NCBI GenBank assembly: GCA_050952125.1
Contig: JBMNKK010000001.1
Coordinates: forward strand, 124,001-188,000
Length of the DNA stretch: 64,000 nucleotides
From: UBA3951 sp050952125
Lineage (GTDB): Bacteria; Bacillota; Sulfobacillia; Fermentithermobacillales; Fermentithermobacillaceae
Reading direction: 5' to 3'
Part shown: one piece after another, positions 25,350 to 33,779 of the stretch
Layout: each line of letters opens with the position of its first letter
Numbering within the stretch: the first letter of the stretch is position 1
Position numbers and translations under genes: made by a program
Notes under the pieces: generated by a model
Database searches by the model: none
The model's input: the letters and a program-made list of their open reading frames with translations, nothing else
Told to the model about the DNA's origin: nothing

Positions 25350-26453
25350 TTACTGGGCGATAGGCTTGGCGTTGGCGAATGACTCCGCAACGGCCTCAAT
25401 GTAATCCTGAACCGTCATGGTGACCAGGCTGGTGAGCTCGGCAACATCCGGAACTGCCGGGTGAGAGGCGTCACGCTCTTTGACCTTCATAGCCTTGATC
25501 TCGGCGACAGTCTTGCCGGCCATCCACTTCTCGAGTTCGTCAATCTGCTCGAACCATTCCTTGCCGATACCGGATACCCTGGCCATACCGTAGTCGGGGC
25601 CAAGTTCCTTCTTGGACTTCGGCGAGGCGGTCTTGTCCGTGGTCACCTTGCCGTCCTTATCGTAGGCGACCTTGGTCTGGCAGGTGTCTATGACAGTGGT
25701 AAGAACCTTGCCGTCGTTGTCAAACACGGTCGCGGCGACGGTGAAGTCGACCTGAGCCAGAGGCAGGGTCTCCTTGCCGTCAACATTCGCGTAGCTCTTG
25801 GAGCTGCCGAGTCCGACCACGTGGCCGAGACCCAACTTGGTGCCGCCTTCAGGAACGTCAACGGCGTTCTTGTAGGCTTCCTCAACGGCAGCGATATAGT
25901 CCTGGACAGTGATGGTGACGAGAGAAGTCAGCTCGGGCACATCGGGAACGCTCGGGTGTGCATCGTCGCGCTTCTTGGTCTTCATGCTCTTGATCTCTTC
26001 TACGGTCTTGCCAATCATCCACTTCTCGAGCTCGGTGGCCTGCTCATACCATTCTTTGCCGATAGCGGAGACTCTCTTCATACCGTAGCCTTCTTTGACC
26101 TCAACCTTGGTCTGACCCTTAACCGAAGTGTCGGTGGTCAGCTGGAGGTCGGCGTCAAAGGCGATCTTGGACTGTGAGGTGTCGATGGTTACCTGCATTA
26201 CCTTGCCGTCAGCGTCAAAAGCTACCGCGGCGACGGTTGTGTCGATCTGGCCAGTTGGAGGCGTCGTGTTGCCGTCCGTGTCCACCGCGAGATCAGTAGA
26301 CTTGGCGATTGAAGTTAGGTGACCGAGGCCCACCTTGGCGATGGACGGGGTCTTGGGACCCGGATCCGGCTCGGGGGTGGGGGTGCCTGTGCAGCCAGCT
26401 AGCATGACAAGCATCAGGACAAGCACCACTAGAGATGATACTGCCTTTCGCAT
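25350..26453 (-). CDS. Lipoprotein with two tandem FMN-binding-like domains, probable ApbE substrate
   Basis: 367 residues with a signal peptide and lipobox LAGC (Cys21), then a Pro-rich linker. Two repeats of about 165 residues follow (about 40-200 and 205-365). Each has the order GLGH, a beta region, YGM-RVS-IGKEW, LEKWM-GKTV-EIK, and ends in ELTSLVT-(I/M)TVQDYI. The SLVT of each repeat (177-180 and 342-345) falls where FMN-binding proteins carry SGAT, the flavinylation site, with the acceptor Thr kept. This recalls PplA of flavin-based extracellular electron transfer in Listeria. Adjacent apbE supports the idea. Direct flavinylation is inference. Confidence 0.8.
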   Translation of the reverse strand: MRKAVSSLVVLVLMLVMLAGCTGTPTPEPDPGPKTPSIAKVGLGHLTSIAKSTDLAVDTDGNTTPPTGQIDTTVAAVAFDADGKVMQVTIDTSQSKIAFDADLQLTTDTSVKGQTKVEVKEGYGMKRVSAIGKEWYEQATELEKWMIGKTVEEIKSMKTKKRDDAHPSVPDVPELTSLVTITVQDYIAAVEEAYKNAVDVPEGGTKLGLGHVVGLGSSKSYANVDGKETLPLAQVDFTVAATVFDNDGKVLTTVIDTCQTKVAYDKDGKVTTDKTASPKSKKELGPDYGMARVSGIGKEWFEQIDELEKWMAGKTVAEIKAMKVKERDASHPAVPDVAELTSLVTMTVQDYIEAVAESFANAKPIAQ

Positions 26454-26536
26454 TTCACCGCTCCCTTTCCTTGAGTACAGGCTTTCGCCTACACAAATGT
26501 ATCATGACATAAGTCCCTAGTGTTAGTGGAATTTAA

Positions 26537-26617
26537 CTCATCAATCCAGCCCCTTGATGAGGTATGTACAACCATCAGATTACCCTAGGAGTTGAAACCT
26601 TTCAAGCCCCAACTCCT
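26537..26617. other. Two hairpins in the intergenic region ahead of the lipoprotein gene
   Basis: CTCATCAA and TTGATGAG arms (26537-26561) and AGGAGTTG and CAACTCCT arms (26587-26617). The second lies just after the VOC gene stop on the minus strand and may be its terminator; the first may sit in the leader or upstream region of the lipoprotein gene. No clear promoter seen. Confidence 0.45.
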
Positions 26618-26628
26618 GAATTCAGTTC

Positions 26629-27012
26629 TTAGGGTTTCTGGGTCAATTCGACTCGCTCGCCGTCAGGACCGGTTGTGAAGGCCATCATCCCGCCGTCAGC
26701 GGTTGGAACCGGATCGTTGGGACGAAAAACGGCGCCTTCCCCTGCCAACCGGGCCATGGTAGCCCTGATATCGTCCACATACCAAGCGGTGTGATCGAGC
26801 CTTCCCTTGGCGACTCTCTCCCGCTTATCCGGGTCCGTGTAGTAGAACAGTTCGAGAGTGCTGGAGCCTGCACCCAAGAAGAGAATCTCCACGCCGCGGC
26901 CGGTGTCCGGCAAGTGCTTTCTCTTCTCCAACCCAAGCCCGTAGCAGTAAAAGCGGATCGATTTCTCAAGATCGCTCACAATCAGTCCGACGTGGCTGAA
27001 ACCCAGCACCAT
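26629..27012 (-). CDS. VOC-family (glyoxalase-like) protein
   Basis: 127 residues from the ATG at 27012, which is nine bases from GGAG; a GTG six bases upstream is also possible. The fold shows as two beta-alpha-beta-beta-beta modules with the metal ligand pattern of the family: His in FSHVGLIV, Glu in TLELF, His in LDHTAWYV and Glu in ERVELTQ. That set is the one used by lactoylglutathione lyase and methylmalonyl-CoA epimerase. The neighbours do not tell which substrate is used. Confidence 0.85.
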   Translation of the reverse strand: MVLGFSHVGLIVSDLEKSIRFYCYGLGLEKRKHLPDTGRGVEILFLGAGSSTLELFYYTDPDKRERVAKGRLDHTAWYVDDIRATMARLAGEGAVFRPNDPVPTADGGMMAFTTGPDGERVELTQKP

Positions 27013-27089
27013 CTTCACTCACTCCAGTCTCGATAGTCGCTTTCAAGAGCTACCATCCGGGAGGCCCGAAATCCTGCAAGAGGAACCTC

Positions 27090-27983
27090 TTGGCACCGGT
27101 TCCCATATTCATGCAGGAGGATCTTCTCTTAGTCGCGGGGAAGACTGTTCTGAAGTCTCATTCGATCTTCCATGGGAGGAACCCCGGCTTGATCTTCCGG
27201 TTTACGGTCCGCCTTATGTGCTTCGTCATATTCGCCCTGCTCATGTGCGGCCTCTATGCGTACGCCATTGAGCCCCGGCTGGTGATGGTGCGGGAGGTAA
27301 GCGTTCCTATAGAGAACCTTCCCGACAACCTTGTGGGATTCACCATAGGCGTGATGGCGGACTTGCACCTGGAAATAACACCGCAGGCAACCGTCAGGAG
27401 CGCCGCCGAGAGACTGGCTGCTATGGAACCGGACATCACGGTGGCCGTCGGCGACTTTGCCGAAGGCGCATCTAGGCTCGCTGACATCAGTTACGCGCTG
27501 GAGCCTCTTGGCGTTGTGTACGGTGTGCCCGGCAATTGGGACCGGTGGACGGAGGTTCCGGGTGACGCAGCGCTCATGGACATCGATATGCTGACGAACA
27601 GGGGCGTCTCGCCCATGCCGGGCATCTGGCTCTGCGGGATCGATGACGCGCTCCTGGGCTTTCCGTCGATTGACGAAGCGGTGTCCGGAGCGCCCGAGGG
27701 AGCCGTCAGAATCCTCCTTGCCCACGAACCGGATGTGGCAACCTGGGTCGAGCCGCATCACGGCATTACCCTGCAGATTTCCGGGCACTCCCACGGAGGT
27801 CAGATCCGCCTCCCCTACATCGGCCCCGTGCTCCTGCCTCCACTGGGACGAATGTACCCATCCGGACTTGCCCAAGCGCCCACTCACTGGGTGTATACGA
27901 CCAGGGGCGTAGGCATGAGTCACATCCCCGTGCGGTTCCTGTGCCCGCCCGAAGTGACTCTGCTGACACTGGTTAGGCCCTAA
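27090..27983 (+). CDS. Membrane-anchored metallophosphoesterase (YkuE-like)
   Basis: 297 residues from a TTG start that I am not sure of; later ATG codons lack ribosome sites. One membrane helix near residues 42-60 precedes the phosphoesterase domain. Metal motifs are DLH, a GDF block, GNWD where most family members have GNHD, and GHSHGGQ. The Trp in place of the catalytic His occurs in some YkuE-like proteins as far as I recall, but it should lower or alter activity. It is divergent from the VOC gene. Substrate unknown; relatives act on lipid or nucleotide phosphates. Confidence 0.82.
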   Translation: MAPVPIFMQEDLLLVAGKTVLKSHSIFHGRNPGLIFRFTVRLMCFVIFALLMCGLYAYAIEPRLVMVREVSVPIENLPDNLVGFTIGVMADLHLEITPQATVRSAAERLAAMEPDITVAVGDFAEGASRLADISYALEPLGVVYGVPGNWDRWTEVPGDAALMDIDMLTNRGVSPMPGIWLCGIDDALLGFPSIDEAVSGAPEGAVRILLAHEPDVATWVEPHHGITLQISGHSHGGQIRLPYIGPVLLPPLGRMYPSGLAQAPTHWVYTTRGVGMSHIPVRFLCPPEVTLLTLVRP

Positions 27984-28097
27984 GTCGCCCAAACCGCGAG
28001 TGCGTAGCGGATCCTGCAGGATTGCCCCTGTGAGACCACGTAATCTAGTCAGGTAGGTAATACTCCCCCTAACGAAACACAGAGAGGACGAGGCGCC

Positions 28098-29006
28098 ATG
28101 GCCGCACTTACCCGATTCGACATACTGGACGTAGACGAACTCCGCGTGCGCGTGCTGGTTGAGAACTCCATCCCGATGGGAAACACACAGTTTCGGGCTC
28201 TTCACGGGCTGTCAATGCTGGTTCAGAGCACGTATGAGGGCAGCCGGACCAACGTCCTTTGGGATGTAGGAGCCGACCCCGACGTTCTGTTCAACAATAT
28301 GCAGGAGATGGAGATAGACCCAGGACAGATCGACTGCATCGCCCTCAGTCACAACCATTCCGACCATACGGGCGGCCTCCCGAAAGTGATCGAAAGGATA
28401 GGTATCCCCGGCCTGCCCGTGATCGCCCACCCTGCCGCATCACGCGTCACGTTTACCAACCGGCCGCACATCCGAGGAGGAGCCGAGAAAGATGTCCGCA
28501 AAGAGGTGATTGAATCTGCAGGAGGCTCCTTTCTCGCGGTCTCTGAACCGCTGGAGATAGCTCCCGGCCTCTTCACAAGCGGCTATATCGAGAGAGTGAC
28601 CGGAGAACCTACGGGACTTCGTACCAGAGTACTGGAGCCTGACGGTACGTGGCACGAGGACGAAGTGCCGGACGACCTCGCTCTGGTGGCACGAGTCAAA
28701 GGAGAGGGCCTTGTCATCATAACGGGGTGCAGCCACTCAGGTATAGTGAACATCATCCGCCACTGCACGAAGATAACCGGCAAGAAAAAAGTGAGCGGCA
28801 TCATCGGAGGGTTTCACCTGGCGAGTGCGACGGGCGACCGCATTGCATGGACGATCGAAGAGATGGTGAAAACTGAGCCCGAACTAGTGGCCTCAGGGCA
28901 CTGCACCGGATTTGATGCCGAGGCCGCCCTCCGGCAAGCGTTCGGCAAGAGGTATAGACATATGACCGTAGGGGCGGAGTTCGTTTTTCCCCAGCACAAA
29001 GAATAG
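28098..29006 (+). CDS. Metallo-beta-lactamase-fold hydrolase (MJ0301-like)
   Basis: ATG start; 302 residues. The metal motif is SHNHSDHTGG near residue 84, with later ligands in TGCSHSGIVN and GGFHLAS. This subgroup is often annotated as a dihydropterin ribofuranosyl aminobenzene phosphate synthase-like hydrolase, a name taken from archaeal relatives that says little about bacterial function. Its stop codon overlaps the promoter proposed for the germinant receptor operon. Confidence 0.87.
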   Translation: MAALTRFDILDVDELRVRVLVENSIPMGNTQFRALHGLSMLVQSTYEGSRTNVLWDVGADPDVLFNNMQEMEIDPGQIDCIALSHNHSDHTGGLPKVIERIGIPGLPVIAHPAASRVTFTNRPHIRGGAEKDVRKEVIESAGGSFLAVSEPLEIAPGLFTSGYIERVTGEPTGLRTRVLEPDGTWHEDEVPDDLALVARVKGEGLVIITGCSHSGIVNIIRHCTKITGKKKVSGIIGGFHLASATGDRIAWTIEEMVKTEPELVASGHCTGFDAEAALRQAFGKRYRHMTVGAEFVFPQHKE

Positions 29007-29029
29007 AGGTACGGGATCGACAAATACTA
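29001..29029 (+). promoter_or_regulatory. Sigma-G-like promoter of the germinant receptor operon
   Basis: GAATA (29001-29005), a 17-base spacer and AATACTA (29023-29029). These fit the forespore sigma-G pattern (GHATR, then CATWHTA) except for one base. It lies about 45 bases ahead of the first ger gene. gerA-type operons are known sigma-G targets. Confidence 0.5.
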
Positions 29030-29075
29030 AGGAGCGGGGCCGCGCTGATTTGACCTCACGATAAGGAGGGGTTGG

Positions 29076-30665
29076 ATGAACTTGCGCCTCGCGCTCCGCC
29101 GTATGCTCAACCAACCTCGCCAGACACATAGAGGACACCGGAATAGGCCGGCCGGAGAAGCTCTCTCGGCGGATCTCGAGAGAAATTTGGCTGCCATCAA
29201 GGCAACTCTCCGAAACCCATCGGATCTGACGATCAGGAGCCTGTCAGTATCCGGAAAACCTCCTGCCAACATATCCGTCGTGTTCCTCAGCAGCATGGCT
29301 GACAGCGCGATGGTGAGATCCGCCATAGTAGAACCCTTTACGTCCCTATCTCATGCCGCGCGTGACAGCGTCACCAATAGCGCCGATCTGGTGGAGAAAA
29401 TCCGCATTAACCTCCCCGTTGCCCGGCCAACGTCGAGTGTCAACTCGATGAACGCGCTTATCGCCGGCCTTCTCGAGGGCAAGGCTGCGGTACTCATTGA
29501 CGGGGTTCGCGAGGCTCTATGCATCGATGCGGCAGTACAAAAGGCAAGGGCCCTCGAACAGCCTGCGGCCGAGTCAACCGTCCTTGGCCCTCAAATGGGT
29601 TTGACCGAATCACTAGACGATAGCCTGGCCTTGATCCGCAGTCGCCTAAGACACCCTAACCTCAGGGTCGAACGGACCGTGATCGGCAAGAAATCCAGAA
29701 CCGAAGTCAGGATGTTGTATCTCGAAGAGGTAGCGCCGAGAGAAATCGTCTCGGAACTAAGAAGGCGCCTTAAGGCGATAGATACGGATGTCATCCTTGA
29801 TGTAGGCATGATCCGCGAACTTATAGGCGACAGACCCTATTCCCCGTTCATCATCGAGAGGCTTACGGAACGGCCCGACACCGTCGTCGGAGAGCTCAAC
29901 CTGGGCCGGATAGCGATCCTCATGGAGGGGTCGCCCTTCGCGTTACTCCAACCTTCACAGTTTTTCACGCTATTCGAGTCCGCTGAGGATTACTACATGA
30001 ATCCTTGGCTCACAAGTGCGCTTAGAATAACGAGAATGCTCGCGTACATCATATCAACCATCGCTACGCCCTTCTACGTTGCAGTGGTCAACTATCATCG
30101 TGAGCTCGTACCGTTGCGGCTTCTGCTCAACATCGCAGCGACTCAAGAGGGAGTTCCGTTCCCTTTGCCCGCTACGGCTCTGGTCACTGAAATCGTTCTG
30201 GACATCGTGCGTGAAGCCGGCATTAGACTCCCCCAACACTTTGGACCGGCCGTTAGTATAGTGGGAGCGCTAGTGCTTGGACAATCTGCGGTTCAAGCGG
30301 GATTCGTCCCGCCCGGCCTCATCATTGTGGTCATGTTCGCCACCATCGCTTCGTTCGCAGTGCCGAGAGCGGAAAAAGCCCTCGCTTACAGGCTGTTGAG
30401 GTTTCCGCTGCTGCTCCTTGCATCAACACTCGGCTTCCCCGGGCTAGCTATAGGCACAGTCGCGATAATCTACCACTTAGCCTCGCTCAAGACTCTCGGA
30501 ATACCCTATTTCACGCTCTACTCACCCGGACATGTTTCGAGACTGGCTAAGAAAGTGATAAGAGTACCGGCTGCGCTCCAGCCAACAACGAGGCCGCTGG
30601 CGCAGCGCGATAGAGTGGCGCGCGGACCCGTCCCGAAACTGCGCGATCCGGTGGACAATGATTAG
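29076..30665 (+). CDS. Spore germination receptor A subunit (GerA family)
   Basis: ATG start with AAGGAGG upstream; 529 residues. The N-terminal cytoplasmic domain (about 1-290) is followed by roughly five membrane helices. Family landmarks include LVEKIRINLPVA, the EGKAAVLIDG block, PFALLQPSQFF and the hydrophobic end GFPGLA. With the B and C subunits it forms the inner-membrane receptor that senses germinants and starts spore germination. The gene overlaps the B-subunit gene by eight bases. Confidence 0.95.
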   Translation: MNLRLALRRMLNQPRQTHRGHRNRPAGEALSADLERNLAAIKATLRNPSDLTIRSLSVSGKPPANISVVFLSSMADSAMVRSAIVEPFTSLSHAARDSVTNSADLVEKIRINLPVARPTSSVNSMNALIAGLLEGKAAVLIDGVREALCIDAAVQKARALEQPAAESTVLGPQMGLTESLDDSLALIRSRLRHPNLRVERTVIGKKSRTEVRMLYLEEVAPREIVSELRRRLKAIDTDVILDVGMIRELIGDRPYSPFIIERLTERPDTVVGELNLGRIAILMEGSPFALLQPSQFFTLFESAEDYYMNPWLTSALRITRMLAYIISTIATPFYVAVVNYHRELVPLRLLLNIAATQEGVPFPLPATALVTEIVLDIVREAGIRLPQHFGPAVSIVGALVLGQSAVQAGFVPPGLIIVVMFATIASFAVPRAEKALAYRLLRFPLLLLASTLGFPGLAIGTVAIIYHLASLKTLGIPYFTLYSPGHVSRLAKKVIRVPAALQPTTRPLAQRDRVARGPVPKLRDPVDND

Positions 30666-31746
30666 CGCCAGGCAACTCACCTTAATAGTAGCCCTCACGA
30701 GGGTCGCCGCCCTCTTGGTGCTGTTGCCGGTCGTCCAGATCGGGGAAGCTCGCCAAGACGCCTGGATCTCAGTCATCGTATCGACTCTCGCAGCATGCCT
30801 CCTCGCAGGCATGAGCGCGAGCCTGGCAGCAAAGTATCCCGGTAAGAGCCTCGGTCACTATGCCAACCAACTTCTCGGCCGCTTATTCGGCACTATCGCT
30901 ACCGGCCTGGTAGCTCTTTCATTCTACGTCCTGTGCCTGATCAGAATTCGCCTGGTTTCTCTAGTCATCATAACCGAGTTCATGCCCAAGACGCCCGGCT
31001 GGGGGCTTGCCATCCCCATGCTGCTTACCGCATTTTACGGTGCCATGCTGGGACCCGATTCCATCGGCCGCTCCTCGGAACTGCTCTTCACGTTGGTGAT
31101 GACCTTCATCCTTACAGGATTCCTGCTCGTGTATACTGCCAGGGCCGGCCCGGTGATCGGACTCAAACCCATCTTAAGCCGTGGCCTTAGGCCCGTGCTG
31201 GCAGCTTCCATATCACCAACCTTCCTTGGAGCAGCCAGCGGGTCGAAGGTTCTGGCATTGGGGCGTTTCACCACGAAGACGAGAGGGCTGGTGAAGGCTG
31301 TACTTGCGGGCCTGGTCATAAGCGGCTTGGTGCGCTTGGTGATGACCATCCTGGTGTTAACAACGCTTGGCCCCGAGCAGGCTCAAAGGAGCGTCACTCC
31401 GGTCTTGGCCCTAGCGAGCGCGGTCTACATTGAGGGGCTCTTGGAGAGGCTCGATTTGTTTCTGCTGGCAGCCTGGGTTCTCGGCGTAAGTTTCGATGTG
31501 ACCGCCCTACTCATGTCATCCTCGATACTGATTGGAGATTCGCTGGGCGTTTCCTTCAGGACGGTCGCCGCTGTGCTCTTCGTAGCCGGCATAATCCCCG
31601 TGTCCCACAGATTCACAGATGTTTTCATCGTGAACGAGCTTCACTCCATCCCGGTTACGGCGGTCTGGACTCTCGCGGTATATGTGGGGGCCGTTGGATC
31701 GCTCTATCTTGCAGCGCTAATCAAGCGGCTGGGAAAGCGGACATGA
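30658..31746 (+). CDS. Spore germination receptor B subunit (GerB family)
   Basis: 362 residues with about ten membrane helices, in the amino acid-permease-like (APC) fold of the family; starts ISARQLTLIV, as typical. The B subunit is the part that binds the germinant, usually an amino acid. It overlaps the A gene by eight bases and the C gene by four, so the three are translated together. The germinant cannot be read from sequence. Confidence 0.94.
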   Translation: MISARQLTLIVALTRVAALLVLLPVVQIGEARQDAWISVIVSTLAACLLAGMSASLAAKYPGKSLGHYANQLLGRLFGTIATGLVALSFYVLCLIRIRLVSLVIITEFMPKTPGWGLAIPMLLTAFYGAMLGPDSIGRSSELLFTLVMTFILTGFLLVYTARAGPVIGLKPILSRGLRPVLAASISPTFLGAASGSKVLALGRFTTKTRGLVKAVLAGLVISGLVRLVMTILVLTTLGPEQAQRSVTPVLALASAVYIEGLLERLDLFLLAAWVLGVSFDVTALLMSSSILIGDSLGVSFRTVAAVLFVAGIIPVSHRFTDVFIVNELHSIPVTAVWTLAVYVGAVGSLYLAALIKRLGKRT

Positions 31747-33056
31747 GATACAGGGCCCCTCTCTTGGCACTCACGCTCGTCTTTGCGGTCGCTCTGGCGG
31801 GCTGCTGGGATAACATGGAAATCGATGAGGTCGCGTTGGTCGGCTCAATAGGATTGGACCTGGGTGAAGAAGGTAACGCGATTGTATCGCTCGAGATAAT
31901 CAACCCCGCCGCATTGGCAACGGGCTCCGGTAACTCTGCCGGTAATCCTCCGCCGGTGGTAGCGATAGTGTCGCGCGACGAGGCGCCTACCATATCGGCC
32001 GCCATCGCTAACGCTCAACGCAGGGTGCCCAGAACCATAGCGACAGGGCTGATCAACACTGTGATCTGCGGTCAACCACTTGCACGCCAAGGAATAGGCC
32101 AGTACATCGATTATCTGATTCGCGACGCAGGGATCCGGCGTTCGGCTGTGCTGGCGACGTGCGATACGGGGGCCGGGCTCCTGCAGCGTCCTTACATGGA
32201 TCCCATCGCATCTCGTACTCTATCGGGGCTTGCGCAGAGCGCTGTCGAAGGCGGAAAGACCATGACGGTCACGCTGAACGAGTTCGCGGTAAAGCTTGCC
32301 GAACCGGGCATTGAGCCCATCACACTGCATACGGTCGGAAGGCGTACAAAAGATGTGCAGGTGAAGACCCAAGGCGAACAGGTGCGCCAAACTGAACCGG
32401 CCTTCATGCTGGAGCAGCCGATAAACGCGAACACCGAGATTGACGGCGAATTACCATCGGATTCCCCTGTCTTTGACCCCCTCAAGGAAGGCGGCAGCGG
32501 GGAGTTCATGCCCGGTACTACCATCGATATTGGCATCGCAGCGTACAAAGGGGATAAGCTGGTGGGCCTCCTGGATGGAGTTGAGGCCAGAGGCTACCTG
32601 TGGACCACCGGCAAGCTGGAGGCAGGCGTAGTAGAGATTCCGGACCCCAGAGGCTCAGGTAACACGGTAAGCTTCGACGTCGTGCGATCCTCGGCATCTG
32701 TGAAACCGTCATTCGGCGAACAGATAAGGATAAGGGCAGAGTTGCACATTGACCTGGAGGCATCTCAGGTACCGCTAGGCATGGACCTTAGAGACAAGAA
32801 GTTGATCGAGGAGTTCGAATCTCATCTGGACGCCTTGGTCTTGCGTGAAGTTCAGTCTACCCTCACCCGAGTGCAGAAGGAACTGAGGACAGATATTTAC
32901 GGGTTTGGCAACAAGGTATACCGGGCAAAACCCAAACTCTGGGCCGAGCTCGAGCCGCGGTGGAACGAAGAAATCTTTCCAAACCTGGAGGTCGAATTCA
33001 AGATACACACCCGGGTGAGAGGTCCCGGCGCAGTCTACGGGCTAGACAACCGCTAA
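31743..33056 (+). CDS. Spore germination receptor C subunit, lipoprotein (GerC family)
   Basis: 437 residues with a lipobox LAGC (Cys21) followed by WDNMEIDEVALV, the usual GerC start. The three GerC domains are recognisable, including the C-terminal DIYGFGNKVYRAKPKLW block. The protein is attached to the outer face of the spore inner membrane. Its stop lies only six bases from the stop of the convergent livF gene, and no terminator hairpin separates them. Confidence 0.94.
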   Translation: MRYRAPLLALTLVFAVALAGCWDNMEIDEVALVGSIGLDLGEEGNAIVSLEIINPAALATGSGNSAGNPPPVVAIVSRDEAPTISAAIANAQRRVPRTIATGLINTVICGQPLARQGIGQYIDYLIRDAGIRRSAVLATCDTGAGLLQRPYMDPIASRTLSGLAQSAVEGGKTMTVTLNEFAVKLAEPGIEPITLHTVGRRTKDVQVKTQGEQVRQTEPAFMLEQPINANTEIDGELPSDSPVFDPLKEGGSGEFMPGTTIDIGIAAYKGDKLVGLLDGVEARGYLWTTGKLEAGVVEIPDPRGSGNTVSFDVVRSSASVKPSFGEQIRIRAELHIDLEASQVPLGMDLRDKKLIEEFESHLDALVLREVQSTLTRVQKELRTDIYGFGNKVYRAKPKLWAELEPRWNEEIFPNLEVEFKIHTRVRGPGAVYGLDNR

Positions 33057-33062
33057 CCTTTG

Positions 33063-33779
33063 TTAACTGGGCGTGCCCCTGACCCCTAGGTACGCTGACC
33101 TCACCTCAGGATTTGCCAAAACCTCCTTACCCGGGCCGTGCAGCACTACTCGCCCGGCGTTCATGACATATGCTCTGTCGGCAATTTCCAGCGCCTTGAA
33201 AGCATTCTGCTCGGCCAGCAGCACCGTCGTTCCCTGATCGCGGATCCTCAAAATGGCCCGGAAGACATCTGTGGTCAGCGTTGGCGCGAGCCCCAGAGAA
33301 GGCTCGTCAAACAGGAGAAGGTCGGGCTTTGCCATTAGCGCCCTGCCTATAGCGAGCATCTGCTGCTCGCCGCCACTGAGTGTCCCTGCATATTGGCCTA
33401 TCCGCTCCTTCAGGATAGGGAACAAAGCGAACACCGAATCCATGTCGCTCCTGACCGGCGAATCCCACCTTCGGAGGTAAGCCCCTATCAGAAGGTTCTC
33501 TCTCACAGTGAGGTTATCGAAGAGCCTCCGCCGCTCAGGGACCAGCGAAATGCCCTGCGATGCGGCCCAGTCGGGAGACGGCTTCATAGCGACCCCTTTG
33601 TATCGCAAGGAGCCCTCTCTGATCCTGTTGCCGCCCATGATGGTCCACAGGAGCGTCGACTTGCCCGCACCGTTCGGGCCGATGATGGAAACCACCTCGC
33701 CTCGATTCACCGAGAGCGAGATCTTGTTGAGGGCCTGCACCCGCCCGTAGAACACTGAGATCTTATCGACGGTAAGCAC
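33063..33779 (-). CDS. livF: Branched-chain amino acid ABC transporter ATPase LivF
   Basis: 238 residues, GTG start with GGGGGAGGAG upstream. Walker A GPNGAGKST, signature LSGGEQQ, Walker B LLLFDEPSLGL. The LivF branch is shown by the short C-terminus and AEQNAFKALEIADR. Last gene of the liv operon, overlapping livG by 17 bases. Confidence 0.95.
   Translation of the reverse strand: MLTVDKISVFYGRVQALNKISLSVNRGEVVSIIGPNGAGKSTLLWTIMGGNRIREGSLRYKGVAMKPSPDWAASQGISLVPERRRLFDNLTVRENLLIGAYLRRWDSPVRSDMDSVFALFPILKERIGQYAGTLSGGEQQMLAIGRALMAKPDLLLFDEPSLGLAPTLTTDVFRAILRIRDQGTTVLLAEQNAFKALEIADRAYVMNAGRVVLHGPGKEVLANPEVRSAYLGVRGTPS

Noticed and set aside
25450..26180. Long-range repeats within the lipoprotein gene considered as a DNA repeat array
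   Set aside because: The similarity is at protein level, between two domains of one gene, and the DNA copies are diverged; it is a domain duplication, not a repeat element.
27129..28205. Open frame of 358 codons on the minus strand opposite the metallophosphoesterase
   Set aside because: Long, but opposite a gene with clear metal motifs. The encoded sequence is rich in His, Arg and Gly with no domain pattern, and it has no ribosome site.
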